The notes: generated by a model from the sequence alone, not told the origin. DNA of 64,000 bases from Celeribacter sp. PS-C1 (GCF_019429625.1 NZ_JAHXRW010000008.1:119177-183176); one strand, 5' to 3'. Counted from the stretch's first letter, positions 1 to 7,853 are shown. A program made the numbers and translations.

Positions 1-258
1 CGCCACGCCGATTTTGAGATCGGGATTGGCGATCTTGAGGTCCTTGTAACGGCCCAACTCGGAATAGACCTTTTCGGCCGCCTTTTCACGGATGTGACAG
101 GTGTTCAAAAGGATCATATCCGCCTCTTCCGGCGAGGAGACCTCGGTATAGCCCGACCCGCCCAGCGCCTCGGCCATGCGTTCACTGTCGTAAACATTCA
201 TCTGGCAACCATAGGTCTTGATGAACAGCTTTTTGGTGTTGCTCGGTGTCTCGGCCAT
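1..258 (-). CDS. miaB: tRNA-2-methylthio-N6-dimethylallyladenosine synthase MiaB, N-terminal fragment
   Basis: Only the first 86 codons are present; the gene runs off the left edge. The start is an ATG whose complement lies at 256-258. The protein opens with a short polar leader, then [12 protein letters not shown] at about residues 10-21, the hallmark of the MiaB/RimO UPF0004 domain, with Cys18 the first cluster-binding cysteine; [15 protein letters not shown] at about 49-63 supplies the second (Cys54). The radical-SAM CxxxCxxC and TRAM domains would lie outside the window. MiaB adds the 2-methylthio group to i6A37 of tRNAs reading UNN codons. The TYGCQMN form fits MiaB better than RimO. Family assignment is firm; the rest of the gene is unseen. 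Confidence 0.93.
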   Translation of the reverse strand, partial: MAETPSNTKKLFIKTYGCQMNVYDSERMAEALGGSGYTEVSSPEEADMILLNTCHIREKAAEKVYSELGRYKDLKIANPDLKIGVA

Positions 259-489
259 GAGGAAGGGTCCACGAATGCTGGGAATTAAGGCGCTTCTCTA
301 TCGCATGCGCTGCGATGGATCAAACGGGTTTTGCCCTGAGAGAACAGATGCGCCAAAGGCATTTCTCTGCGACGCATAAGCGACCGGCGGGAAAACAGGC
401 GACAAGACTGTTTCCACACGCCTTGCAATCCCCTGCCCTTCATGCATTTTTTACCCGAAACGGGGACATTCCCCCGACAAAGGATTTTC

Positions 490-1353
490 ATGCGCTACGA
501 CAGCCTCGACACATTTCTCAAAGACGGCAAAGAGGCCCTTTTGAAAGGGCCGATTGCGATGATTTTTGCCGAGGATCTGGTCGAGGTCGACACGACGCTT
601 CGCCATCATTTGTCCTTGGGGTTCAAACACGTGCTGCTCTTCGCCCCTGACGAAGTGCGTCTGCCCGAAGGGTTGGAGGCGAAAATCCATCGCATCCGCT
701 ACGCCACTCGCGCGCCAAATATGCTGTCAGAGGCCGTAAACCGGATGATCGAGGCAGCGCCGGAAATTTGGATGTATTACTGCTACAACGCGGAATACCT
801 GTTCTTTCCGTTCTGCGAGACGCGCACGATCACCGATATGGTGACCTTTCACACCGAAGAACGCCGCGACGCGATGCTTTGCTATGTCGCCGATCTTTAT
901 GCCGAGGACCTGAGCGCACATCCGAATGCGGTCTCTCTGGAGAACGCGCACCTCGACCGCTCTGGCTATTACGCGCTTGGGCGCCCTGACGCGCAGGGGC
1001 ATCCAAAAGAGCGGCAACTCGACTTTTTCGGCGGCCTTCGGTGGCGGTTCGAAGAGCACATGCCTCCGCATCGCCGCCGCATCGACCGTATCGCGATTTT
1101 CAAGGCGAAGAAGGGCCTGCGCCTCAGCGAGGAACATCTGTTCAACGACGAGGAATACAACACCTACGCCTGCCCCTGGCATCACAACCTGACCGCCACC
1201 ATCGCGTCGTTCCGCACCGCAAAAGCGCTGAAAAGCAACGCGGGCTCGACCTTCGACATCCAGAATTTCATGTGGCATAACTCGACCGAGTTCGAATGGC
1301 ATAGCCAGCAGTTGCTGGATCTGGGGCTGATGGAACCGGGACAGTGGTTCTAG
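490..1353 (+). CDS. Glycosyltransferase family 2-like protein of unknown function
   Basis: 287 residues from the ATG at 490, chosen because AAAGGA sits about 8 bases upstream and the protein then begins MRYDSLDTFL. The segment IAMIFAEDLVEVDTTLRHHL followed by GFKHVLLFAPDE (about residues 22-54) resembles the start of GT2-type proteins (beta strand, charged D/E, then the acceptor-helix LRHHL). A later WMYYCYNAEYLFFPF block could correspond to the nucleotide-sugar strand, but I see no clean DxD. No signal peptide or membrane segment. It sits alone between miaB (divergent) and the FKBP gene, and a hairpin follows its stop. Similar proteins in Rhodobacterales are mostly annotated hypothetical; the enzymatic call is inference from fold-like patterns. 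Confidence 0.7.
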   Translation: MRYDSLDTFLKDGKEALLKGPIAMIFAEDLVEVDTTLRHHLSLGFKHVLLFAPDEVRLPEGLEAKIHRIRYATRAPNMLSEAVNRMIEAAPEIWMYYCYNAEYLFFPFCETRTITDMVTFHTEERRDAMLCYVADLYAEDLSAHPNAVSLENAHLDRSGYYALGRPDAQGHPKERQLDFFGGLRWRFEEHMPPHRRRIDRIAIFKAKKGLRLSEEHLFNDEEYNTYACPWHHNLTATIASFRTAKALKSNAGSTFDIQNFMWHNSTEFEWHSQQLLDLGLMEPGQWF

Positions 1354-1376
1354 GCGACTTTTCTACGAAAAGTCGC
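1354..1376. repeat. Perfect 10-bp inverted repeat directly after a stop codon
   Basis: GCGACTTTTC, a 3-base loop TAC, then GAAAAGTCGC, beginning one base after the preceding TAG. There is no T-tract on either side, so it is not a classical intrinsic terminator. It could protect the 3' end of the mRNA or be a copy of a dispersed repeat. Confidence 0.7.
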
Positions 1377-1412
1377 ACCGCACCATCAAAAAGCGCAGCG
1401 TTTCAAAAACTC

Positions 1413-1455
1413 CGCATGTGAGGCAGCGTTTTCCCCGAAAACGCGTTCACATGCG
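1413..1455. repeat. Long compound inverted repeat (nested hairpin)
   Basis: Outer arms CGCATGTGA (1413-1421) and TCACATGCG (1447-1455) enclose inner arms GCGTTTTC (1426-1433) and GAAAACGC (1437-1444) around a CCC loop. The 43-base element would fold into one nearly continuous hairpin. It lies between the 490-1353 gene and the FKBP gene and follows another hairpin at 1354-1376. No T-tract follows, so a processing or repeat role is likelier than termination. Confidence 0.75.
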
Positions 1456-1596
1456 ATTGGTTCTACGTCTTTTACGGCTTTTTCCTGCCATCGGGTTGCA
1501 TTTCACAGATCACCGCCTATCCTCTCGCGCAATCGTCATTGGGCACCCGCGAAGGCGCGGCCCCAAAAACTCACCCCGAACAGTTAGGACACCTTC

Positions 1597-2025
1597 ATGA
1601 CCGAAGTTAAATCGGGCGACAAAGTACGCATTCACTACACCGGCACGCTGGCGGACGGCACCGTCTTTGACAGCTCCGAAGGCCGTGACCCGCTGGAATT
1701 CACCGTTGGCTCCGGCCAGATCATTCCGGGCATGGACAAGCACCTGCCGGGCATGACCGTGGGCGAAAAGAAAACCATCGTCGCCGTCGCCGACGAGGCC
1801 TATGGCCAGCGTCACCCCGACGCCCAACAAGCCGTACCGCGCGCGCAAATCCCGGCGGAGATTCCGCTCGAAGTTGGTCTTCAGCTTCAGATGCAGTCGC
1901 CGCAGGGCCAAGTGATCCCCGTCACCGTCGTCGAAGTGACCGACGAAGAAGTGACGCTGGACGCCAACCACCGTCTGGCAGGCGAAGACCTGACCTTTGC
2001 CATCGAGTTGGTCGAAATCGTCTGA
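1597..2025 (+). CDS. FKBP-type peptidyl-prolyl cis-trans isomerase (SlyD-like)
   Basis: 142 residues, cytoplasmic, no signal peptide. The FKBP half-barrel is seen in VRIHYTGTLADGTVFDSS (about residues 10-27) and IIPGMDKHLPGMTVGEKKTI (about 42-61). An insert-in-flap domain occupies roughly residues 68-125, and the FKBP barrel is closed by ANHRLAGEDLTF near the C terminus, the SlyD-family ANHPLAG motif with Pro replaced by Arg. The metal-binding His/Cys-rich tail of enterobacterial SlyD is absent. It would act as a folding catalyst and chaperone. It stands alone and is followed by a strong terminator at 2071. Confidence 0.93.
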   Translation: MTEVKSGDKVRIHYTGTLADGTVFDSSEGRDPLEFTVGSGQIIPGMDKHLPGMTVGEKKTIVAVADEAYGQRHPDAQQAVPRAQIPAEIPLEVGLQLQMQSPQGQVIPVTVVEVTDEEVTLDANHRLAGEDLTFAIELVEIV

Positions 2026-2032
2026 GGCCAAA

Positions 2033-2068
2033 CGCCTCCGGCGGGAGTATTTTCGCCAAGAAGAAAAC
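2033..2068 (+). repeat. CCTCCGGCGGGAGTATTT-type intergenic repeat
   Basis: The sequence after the FKBP stop begins CGCCTCCGGCGGGAGTATTT and continues into a GCCAAGAAGAA tract. From memory, near-identical segments recur after many genes in Rhodobacteraceae genomes. A shorter related CCTCCGGCGGG core is visible inside the fabI terminator near 7821. Function unknown. Confidence 0.55.
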
Positions 2069-2070
2069 AG

Positions 2071-2101
2071 GGCGGCGCGCAGTTGGCGGGCCGCCTTTTT
2101 C
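2071..2101 (+). terminator. Intrinsic terminator after the FKBP gene
   Basis: Stem GGCGGC / GCCGCC (2071-2076 with 2090-2095) followed by five T residues (2096-2100). It ends the FKBP transcript just ahead of the next gene. Confidence 0.8.
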
Positions 2102-2136
2102 ATTGATCATAAGCCTGTTTGGCGTCAAATGGCGAC

Positions 2137-2628
2137 ATGACTTCAGAGTTCGCCTCAGACTGTTCCAACTGCGCCGCGCTATGCTGCATGGCTTTGGCGT
2201 TCGATGAAGGCGAGATGTTTGGTCATGACAAGCCTGCGGGGCTGCCCTGCCATCGGCTGGACCGGATGTCCTGTTCCATTCATGAAGATCTAGAGGTGAA
2301 AGGCTATCGGGGTTGCGTCGCCTTTGAGTGTCTCGGCGCCGGTCAGCGCGTGACCGCAATGTTTTCCGAGAATTGGCGCCGTGATCCAGCCCTGACGACG
2401 CCGATGATGAATGCCTTTCGCGCCATGCGGTCAGTGCAGGAGTTACATCAGATGATGCTGGCGGCGCGCGCCTTGCCTTTGCCCGATGAGAAACTTGGCG
2501 AACTCACGGCATGGGGGGAAACCCTTGAGGGCGCGAAAACTGACATCGAGAGCCTGACTTCTTTCGACACAAAACCAGCGCGTGACTGGCTCAAAAGCCT
2601 CGCGCCTTTTATTTCACGGGCGGAGTGA
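2137..2628 (+). CDS. YkgJ-like cysteine-cluster protein
   Basis: 163 residues from the ATG at 2137; an in-frame TTG at 2119 is a less likely start. The N terminus carries four closely spaced cysteines (C-x2-C-x3-CC, DCSNCAALCC), followed by GLPCHRLD, MSCSIHEDL, GYRGCVAFEC and LGAGQ. This spacing is typical of the YkgJ/CxxCxxCC putative Zn or Fe-S binding proteins and of the N-terminal part of longer pentapeptide-repeat fusions known elsewhere. The remaining half is helical and unremarkable. The function is unknown. Its 3' end overlaps tag (opposite strand) by 20 bases. Confidence 0.75.
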   Translation: MTSEFASDCSNCAALCCMALAFDEGEMFGHDKPAGLPCHRLDRMSCSIHEDLEVKGYRGCVAFECLGAGQRVTAMFSENWRRDPALTTPMMNAFRAMRSVQELHQMMLAARALPLPDEKLGELTAWGETLEGAKTDIESLTSFDTKPARDWLKSLAPFISRAE

Positions 2629-3220
2629 AAGCGGCGCGTTCGGCCTCGACCTTTGCATGATGCGCGCAGTCCGGGTGATGGTCATTTACCAGTCCCATCG
2701 CCTGCATGAATGCATAGCAGGTGGTCGGCCCGACAAAGTTCCACCCGCGCTTTTTCAAGTCTTTCGACAGGCGTTTGGAGATTTCGGTGACCGAAGGTAC
2801 GCCTTCGATGTGACGCGCCTCTTCGCGGCCCTCATAGGTCCAGAAAAAGGCCGCGAGACTGCCGAACTCTTGCTGCATCTCGATGGCGCGGGCGGCGTTG
2901 TTGATCGTGGCCGCGATCTTGCCACGGTGACGCACGATGCCTTTGTCTTGCAACAGGCGCTCGATGTCGGCTTGGCCGAAGGCGGCGACCTTGTGGAAAG
3001 CAAAGCCCTCGAAAGCGGCGCGGAAGTTGTCGCGCTTTTGCAGGATCGTCCACCACGACAGACCGGACTGAAATCCTTCGAGACAGATTTTCTCAAACAG
3101 GCGTTGATCCTCAGAGACCGGATACCCCCATTCCTCGTCGTGGTAACGAATGTAGTCCGGATGGCTGGCGCACCAAGAACAGCGGCTTTGCCCATCAGGG
3201 CCTTCGAAGAGGTTCGACAT
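2609..3220 (-). CDS. tag: DNA-3-methyladenine glycosylase I
   Basis: 203 residues. Opens with RCSWC and YHDEEWGYPV, followed by KICLEGFQSGLSWWTILQKR and IVRHRGKI, all diagnostic of Tag. The zinc-snap ligands of the family are retained: a Cys near the N terminus, the His of YHDEEWG, and the His/Cys of NDHHPDC near the C terminus. KKRGWNFVGPTTCYAFMQA is the conserved core. Tag excises 3-methyladenine from alkylated DNA. It is third in an apparent tetR-yciI-tag operon with a 3-base gap after yciI. Its end overlaps the convergent YkgJ-like gene. Confidence 0.97.
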   Translation of the reverse strand: MSNLFEGPDGQSRCSWCASHPDYIRYHDEEWGYPVSEDQRLFEKICLEGFQSGLSWWTILQKRDNFRAAFEGFAFHKVAAFGQADIERLLQDKGIVRHRGKIAATINNAARAIEMQQEFGSLAAFFWTYEGREEARHIEGVPSVTEISKRLSKDLKKRGWNFVGPTTCYAFMQAMGLVNDHHPDCAHHAKVEAERAAFTPPVK

Positions 3221-3223
3221 GGC

Positions 3224-3508
3224 TTATCCTTTCAACGCCTCCAGGCCCGGCGCAAGGCGTCCGGGCGTGACCTCAAGCAGCTCAGGCGTCACGACACCAT
3301 GGATCACGAAAGGGTCTTCTGCCAAGACGGCTTCGGCGCGCGCCCGGTCCGGCACGGTCAGGATCACCGCCCCGCCCAATCCCGGCTGCAAACCGCCCGA
3401 TAGCACGATCTCGCCACGCGCAAAGCCCGCGTCGAGCCAAGCGTTATGCCTGGCCATCCAGTCGGGCGCTTTGGCTTTGTCTCTGAATGTCAGAAATCCG
3501 ATGAACAT
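3224..3508 (-). CDS. YciI family protein
   Basis: 94 residues forming a single YCII/DGPF-like ferredoxin-fold domain: FIGFLTFRDK at the start, the conserved RHNAWLDAG helix with its histidine, GGAVILTVPDRARAEAVLAEDPF in the second half. YciI proteins keep a His-Asp pair in a pocket, but no general reaction is established. It lies 9 bases after tetR and 3 bases before tag, so all three are very likely one transcript. The role beside an alkylation-repair enzyme is unknown. Confidence 0.88.
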   Translation of the reverse strand: MFIGFLTFRDKAKAPDWMARHNAWLDAGFARGEIVLSGGLQPGLGGAVILTVPDRARAEAVLAEDPFVIHGVVTPELLEVTPGRLAPGLEALKG

Positions 3509-3517
3509 GGCGGGTCC

Positions 3518-4099
3518 TTATCCTTTTGAGCTGAGGGTCTCATCGAGCCATCCGGTGAAGTCGTCGACGTCTTGCCGAAGCTGTGTTTCGTCCTTGAAGG
3601 CAGCGGCCAGTGTGGCGATGCCCTGCGCCAGCATCATGGCGTGATGCGCCAAAGCGCGGGCGCGGTCGGGGACAAACCCGGCGGCCTGAAACTGTGCCTC
3701 CAGCCAGTCGAGAAACAGGGTAAACACCTCCGCCGCGCGGGGGGCGGCGATGTGATCGAGCTTGGCCAATTCCGTGCTGAGCGTGCCGACCGGACAGCCA
3801 AACGCCATGATCTTGGCGCGGTTGGCGATCAGCATCTGCACGAAAGAGACGATCCGATCCCGTGGCGTGCCGCCGTCCCGCTGCCACTGCGCCAGCATCT
3901 CGCGGGTGCGCGTCAGGCGGCGTTCGATCACCGCCTCCAGGATCGCATCCTTGCTTTGGAAATGGTGATAGAAATTGCCGCGCGACAGGCCGACAGCCCC
4001 GGCAATATCGGCAAATGAACTAGCGCCAACGCCCTGTTCATAGAACAGCGTGTCAGCCGCTTCGACGATCTTTTGCCGTGTGTCTCCGTGTCGTGCCAT
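3518..4099 (-). CDS. TetR/AcrR family transcriptional regulator
   Basis: 193 residues. A TetR N-terminal domain: IVEAADTLFYEQGVGASSFADIAGAVGLSRGNFYHHFQSKDAILEAV-type helix-turn-helix between about residues 10 and 55, with GNFYHHF as the recognition helix. The C-terminal ligand domain includes FGCPVGTLSTELAKLD, found in the NemR/AcuR-like branch that often senses electrophiles through a cysteine; the Cys in FGCPVG is a candidate. First gene of the operon with yciI and tag. A palindrome 27 bases upstream of its start (4126-4141) is the likely autoregulatory operator. Confidence 0.93.
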   Translation of the reverse strand: MARHGDTRQKIVEAADTLFYEQGVGASSFADIAGAVGLSRGNFYHHFQSKDAILEAVIERRLTRTREMLAQWQRDGGTPRDRIVSFVQMLIANRAKIMAFGCPVGTLSTELAKLDHIAAPRAAEVFTLFLDWLEAQFQAAGFVPDRARALAHHAMMLAQGIATLAAAFKDETQLRQDVDDFTGWLDETLSSKG

Positions 4100-4125
4100 C
4101 GCGGGGTCCTTGTTTGATACAAAAT

Positions 4126-4141
4126 TAGGACAATCATCCTA
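4126..4141. promoter_or_regulatory. Probable TetR-family operator
   Basis: TAGGACAATCATCCTA, arms TAGGA/TCCTA around six bases, sits in the A+T-rich interval just upstream of the tetR start codon. Position and symmetry fit autorepression of tetR-yciI-tag. No footprint is available. Confidence 0.6.
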
Positions 4142-4183
4142 GATTCGTCAAGGCCGCGCGATCGACCGGATCGCAGATCAAAA

Positions 4184-4543
4184 CTATCGCGGATAGGCGC
4201 TCCAAAAGGCGGGCGGGGCGTCATCGGGATTGACGAGGCAGACCTGGCGGTCGGCGGTGTAGCCATAAGACGTGAGATAGACCGTCGTGTCGGCCAGATG
4301 TTCAAAGGCAACCACGTTCAAAGACGCAGATTCCGGCGCCGTTTGGCACCGCCCTACAACGAACCATGTCTCATCGGCCAGCAATTCACGATCCGTAAAG
4401 AACACATGGAATTGGTCGATCTCAGCGGCCTCATCGAAACGGACAGGCAAGGCGCCCTGCCCCATGCCCTGCGCGACACAAAGACCCGGCACCGCCGCGA
4501 CCACGGCGCCGATCAACAGTCGGGTAAAACGTCTAAAAATCAG
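4184..4543 (-). CDS. Small exported protein of unknown function with probable CTG start
   Basis: 119 residues if translation begins at the CTG complementary to 4541-4543, which overlaps the irr stop (CTGA). GAAGG lies 7 bases upstream of that CTG. The product then starts with a textbook signal peptide: IFRRFTRLL, a hydrophobic IGAVVAAVPGL core and a CVAQG cleavage region. There is no ATG in this region; the next alternative start, a TTG eight codons later, removes all positive charges from the leader. The mature part holds two cysteines (GRCQT and QVCLV), consistent with a periplasmic disulfide. Not recognised as any family. Probably co-transcribed with irr by translational coupling. Confidence 0.65.
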   Translation of the reverse strand: MIFRRFTRLLIGAVVAAVPGLCVAQGMGQGALPVRFDEAAEIDQFHVFFTDRELLADETWFVVGRCQTAPESASLNVVAFEHLADTTVYLTSYGYTADRQVCLVNPDDAPPAFWSAYPR

Positions 4544-4974
4544 TGTTTGGCCTTCGGACGCAGGCGGATCACCACATCGACGGAGGCGATCTCCATGCCT
4601 TCGGGTGCGGCAGGCAGGCGTTCGATCTTGAGCTGTTCGGAAGGCGCATCGGTCAGCTCGCCATTGTCTTCCCAGAAGAAATGCGGGTGCTCGTCCATAT
4701 TGGTGTCGAAATAGCTGCGGGTGCCGTCGACTGTGACCTCTTGCATCAGGCCAGCCTGACAAAAGGCGCGCAACGTGTTGTAGACCGTGGCCAGAGACAC
4801 CTTTTCGCCGGCATCCTGCGCGGCCTCGAACAGGCTTTCGGCAGTCACATGGCGGTCGTGCCCATCGCCGACCAAAAGCGTGGCAAGGGCTACACGCTGA
4901 CGGGTCGGGCGCACGCCGCCACCGGCCAACCAAGCCTCACCTCGGCGAATTTCTGTGTCTGCAATCTGGGTCAT
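4540..4974 (-). CDS. irr: Fur-family iron response regulator Irr
   Basis: 144 residues. The winged helix is visible in GVRPTRQRVALATLL, HVTAESLFEAA and VSLATVYNTLRAFCQAGL (to about residue 75). The dimerisation half has YFDTNMDEHPHFFWEDNGEL, the H-x-H-F-F/Y pattern typical of Irr in place of the metal-site histidines of true Fur. Lacks the C-terminal CxxC structural zinc motif. Irr represses iron-consuming genes, including heme synthesis, under iron limitation in alphaproteobacteria. It is transcribed divergently from fabA, the usual Rhodobacterales neighbourhood. A small exported protein starts within its stop codon. Confidence 0.92.
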   Translation of the reverse strand: MTQIADTEIRRGEAWLAGGGVRPTRQRVALATLLVGDGHDRHVTAESLFEAAQDAGEKVSLATVYNTLRAFCQAGLMQEVTVDGTRSYFDTNMDEHPHFFWEDNGELTDAPSEQLKIERLPAAPEGMEIASVDVVIRLRPKAKH

Positions 4975-5193
4975 GTGCGTTCATTTCCTGGGTACAGAGG
5001 AGAATATAGGGGAAAAGGAATGCGAAATTCAATCGTAAATCCCTTACACGTTGGATCAAAACCCTTATATCCTGCGGTGTATCATGGCACGAAACCATGA
5101 ACGCGACCTCTTCCTGTTGCCCTTGCACGCGCGGGGCGCCGGGTGATAGAGGGGGTGCGACCTAAAGATATGTGGGAGGCAGAGCGCAGAGCG

Positions 5194-5703
5194 ATGGCAG
5201 ACTATCCGACGAGCTTCACGAAAGAAGACCTTTTGAAATGCGCCGCAGGCGAGCTGTTCGGGCCGGGCAACGCCCAGCTTCCGGCGCCGCCGATGCTGAT
5301 GATGGACCGCATCACGGAAATCTCCGGCGATGGCGGCGCGCATGGCAAAGGCCACGTGATCGCAGAATTCGATATCACGCCCGATCTGTGGTTCTTCGAA
5401 TGCCACTTCCCCGGCAACCCGATCATGCCAGGCTGTCTCGGCCTCGATGGTCTGTGGCAGCTTACCGGATTTAACCTTGGCTGGCGCGGCTGGCAGGGGC
5501 GCGGGTACGCGCTTGGCGTTGGCGAAGTGAAACTCACCGGCATGGTTCGCCCGGATCGCAAAATGCTGACCTACAAGATCGACTTCACCAAAGCGATCCA
5601 GACCCGCCGCCTGACCATGGGTGTCGCGGACGGCATCGTCGAAGCCGACGGCGAAGTGATCTATCAGGTCAAGGATATGAAAGTCGCGCTGTCCGAGAGC
5701 TGA
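5194..5703 (+). CDS. fabA: Bifunctional 3-hydroxydecanoyl-ACP dehydratase/isomerase
   Basis: 169 residues from the ATG at 5194, which gives the family N terminus [20 protein letters not shown] lies a little far upstream. Conserved blocks are [35 protein letters not shown] and [11 protein letters not shown]. Catalytic His71 (CHFPGN) and Asp85 (LGLDGLWQ) are present. FabA dehydrates 3-hydroxydecanoyl-ACP and isomerises trans-2 to cis-3-decenoyl-ACP, committing chains to the anaerobic unsaturated pathway. It is followed by fabB and fabI with short gaps, so the full branch, elongation and reduction steps are in one transcript. Confidence 0.98.
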   Translation: MADYPTSFTKEDLLKCAAGELFGPGNAQLPAPPMLMMDRITEISGDGGAHGKGHVIAEFDITPDLWFFECHFPGNPIMPGCLGLDGLWQLTGFNLGWRGWQGRGYALGVGEVKLTGMVRPDRKMLTYKIDFTKAIQTRRLTMGVADGIVEADGEVIYQVKDMKVALSES

Positions 5704-5743
5704 TCTCAGGACACAGTCGAACTCAAACAAAAGGAATACGCCC

Positions 5744-6973
5744 ATGCGTCGCGTCGTCGTCACAGGTCTCGGGATCGTCTCCTCCATCGGCACGAATGCC
5801 GAAGAAGTGCTTGCCTCTCTGAAAACGGGCAAATCTGGCATCACCGCCAATGAGGACATGAAGGAATACGGGTTCCGCTCGCAAATCGCGGGCGCCGTGG
5901 ACATTGACATCAAGGAGCATGTCGACAAGCGTGCGCTGCGGTTCATGGGGCCGGGTGCGGCCTATGCCTATATCGCGATGAACCAGGCGATTGCGGACTC
6001 CGGCCTCGAAGAGAGCGATGTGATCAACCCGCGCACGGGTCTGATTGCGGGCTCGGGTGGTCCGTCCACCTCCGCCATGTTCACCGCGCACCAGTCTGTG
6101 CTCAAATCGATGTCCACCAAGCGCGTCGGGCCGTTTGCTGTTCCGAAATGCATGGGGTCGACGATCTCGGCAAACCTCGCGACGGCGTATCAGATCAAGG
6201 GCATCAACTACTCGATCACCTCGGCCTGTTCGACCTCCCTGCACTGCATCGGCAATGCCGCCGAGCAGATCATGATGGGCAAACAGGACGTCATGTTCGC
6301 GGGCGGTGGCGAGGAACTCGACTGGACCCTGTCCTGCCTGTTCGACGCCATGGGCGCGATGTCCTCCAAATATAACGACACGCCCGAGAAAGCCTCGCGC
6401 GCGTTTGATGCGAACCGCGATGGGTTCGTAATCTCCGGCGGCGGGGCCATTCTGGTGCTCGAAGAGCTGGAACACGCGAAAGCCCGTGGTGCGAAAATCT
6501 ACGCCGAAGTGACCGGCTTTGCCGCCACTTCCGACGGCGCGGACATGGTGGCGCCCTCCGGCGAAGGCGGCGAGCGCGCGATGCGCCTGGCGCTCTCCAC
6601 CCTCGAAGAGGGCCGCAAGGTCGGCTACATCAACGCGCATGGCACCTCGACGCCTGTGGGCGACGTGGGCGAGGTCGAAGCCGTCCGCCGCGTGTTCGGC
6701 GAAGGCCAGACCCCGGTGATTTCCTCGACGAAATCCATGACCGGCCACTCTCAGGGCGCCACCGGCGCGCAAGAGGCCGTCTATTGTTTGCTGGCGCTTC
6801 AGAACGATTTCATCATCCCCTCGATCAACGTCGAAACGCTTGATCCCGCGATCAACGAGGGTGAGATTGCCACCAAACTGGTGGAAAATGCGGGTCTCGA
6901 CTCGGTGATGACCAACTCCTTTGGGTTCGGTGGCACCAACGGCTCGATGATCCTGTCGAAATATCTGGGGTAA
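5744..6973 (+). CDS. fabB: Beta-ketoacyl-ACP synthase I
   Basis: 409 residues, preceded by AAAGGA. Thiolase-fold condensing enzyme with the Cys-His-His triad: Cys162 in SACSTSLH, His299 in NAHGTSTPVGD and His335 in SMTGHSQGA. Length and sequence fit FabB rather than FabF, and the fabA-fabB pairing supports this: FabB elongates cis-3-decenoyl-ACP and so is required for unsaturated fatty acids. Ends with the usual NSFGFGGTNGS motif. Ten bases separate it from fabI. Confidence 0.98.
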   Translation: MRRVVVTGLGIVSSIGTNAEEVLASLKTGKSGITANEDMKEYGFRSQIAGAVDIDIKEHVDKRALRFMGPGAAYAYIAMNQAIADSGLEESDVINPRTGLIAGSGGPSTSAMFTAHQSVLKSMSTKRVGPFAVPKCMGSTISANLATAYQIKGINYSITSACSTSLHCIGNAAEQIMMGKQDVMFAGGGEELDWTLSCLFDAMGAMSSKYNDTPEKASRAFDANRDGFVISGGGAILVLEELEHAKARGAKIYAEVTGFAATSDGADMVAPSGEGGERAMRLALSTLEEGRKVGYINAHGTSTPVGDVGEVEAVRRVFGEGQTPVISSTKSMTGHSQGATGAQEAVYCLLALQNDFIIPSINVETLDPAINEGEIATKLVENAGLDSVMTNSFGFGGTNGSMILSKYLG

Positions 6974-6982
6974 GAGACACAG

Positions 6983-7771
6983 ATGGCTGATCTTCTCAAA
7001 GGCAAACGCGGGCTCGTGATGGGCGTCGCCAATGAGCGCTCCATTGCCTGGGGCATCGCGAAGGCCTGCGCCGATGAGGGCGCGGAGCTGGCGTTTACCT
7101 ATCAGGGCGAGGCCTTTGGCAAACGCCTTGAACCGCTCGCCACCTCCGTTGGTTCCGACACGATGGTCGATGTCGATGTCACCAACCCGGAGCAAATGGA
7201 CGCGGCTTTTGCGGCGCTCAAAGACAAATGGGGCAAGCTCGATTTCGTCGTCCACGCCATTGCCTATTCGGACAAATCCGAACTGACGGGCCGGTTCCGC
7301 GACACCACCGAGGCGAATTTCAAGAACTCGCTGCACATCTCGTGTTTCAGCTTCATCGACGTCGCCAAACGCGCGTCCGAGTTGATGACCGAGGGCGGCA
7401 CTTTGATGACGCTGACCTTTGAAGGCTCGAACATGGTCGTGCCGAATTACAACGTGATGGGCGTGGCCAAGGCGGCGCTGGAGTCCTCCGTGCGCTACCT
7501 CGCCAACGATCTCGGCCCCGAGGGCATCCGCGTCAACGCGATCTCCCCCGGCCCGATGAAAACGCTCGCAGGCTCCGCCATCGGCGGCGCGCGCCGGACG
7601 TATAAGCACGCCGAACAAAACGCGCCGATGCAGTCCAACGCGACGCTCGAAGCGGTGGGCGCCACGGCGGTCTATCTGGCCTCTGACGGCGGGGCTTTCA
7701 CCACCGGCGAGATCATCCGCGTCGATGGCGGCTATCACATCATGGGCATGCCCCGGATCGAAAACATCTGA
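6983..7771 (+). CDS. fabI: Enoyl-ACP reductase (NADH)
   Basis: 262 residues. Rossmann fold with GVANERSIAWGIA near the N terminus, Tyr156 in PNYNVMG and Lys163 in VAKAALE as the catalytic pair, and the NAISPGPMKTLA loop. The residue corresponding to E. coli Tyr146 is Phe146 (LTFEGS), and the position matching E. coli Gly93 in the triclosan site is alanine (HAIAYS). FabI performs the last reduction of each elongation cycle. Last gene of the fab operon; a terminator follows at 7812. Confidence 0.97.
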   Translation: MADLLKGKRGLVMGVANERSIAWGIAKACADEGAELAFTYQGEAFGKRLEPLATSVGSDTMVDVDVTNPEQMDAAFAALKDKWGKLDFVVHAIAYSDKSELTGRFRDTTEANFKNSLHISCFSFIDVAKRASELMTEGGTLMTLTFEGSNMVVPNYNVMGVAKAALESSVRYLANDLGPEGIRVNAISPGPMKTLAGSAIGGARRTYKHAEQNAPMQSNATLEAVGATAVYLASDGGAFTTGEIIRVDGGYHIMGMPRIENI

Positions 7772-7811
7772 CTCCGAACGCCTCTTTAGGGAGGCGCATT
7801 ATGGAGTTTTT

Positions 7812-7837
7812 AAAGCCCTGCCTCCGGCGGGGCTTTT
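7812..7837 (+). terminator. Intrinsic terminator of the fabABI operon
   Basis: AAAGCCCTGCC, loop TCC, GGCGGGGCTTT (one T-G wobble), ending in TTTT. A smaller hairpin CGCCTC/GAGGCG lies just upstream at 7779-7796. Both occur before the convergent 7854-8474 gene. Confidence 0.8.
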
Positions 7838-7853
7838 ACATATCAACTGTCGC

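Noticed and set aside
5723..7738. Long open frame (671 codons) antisense to fabB-fabI
   Set aside because: Complement of third-codon-rich G+C genes; the sense proteins are unambiguous and the antisense frame has no family features.
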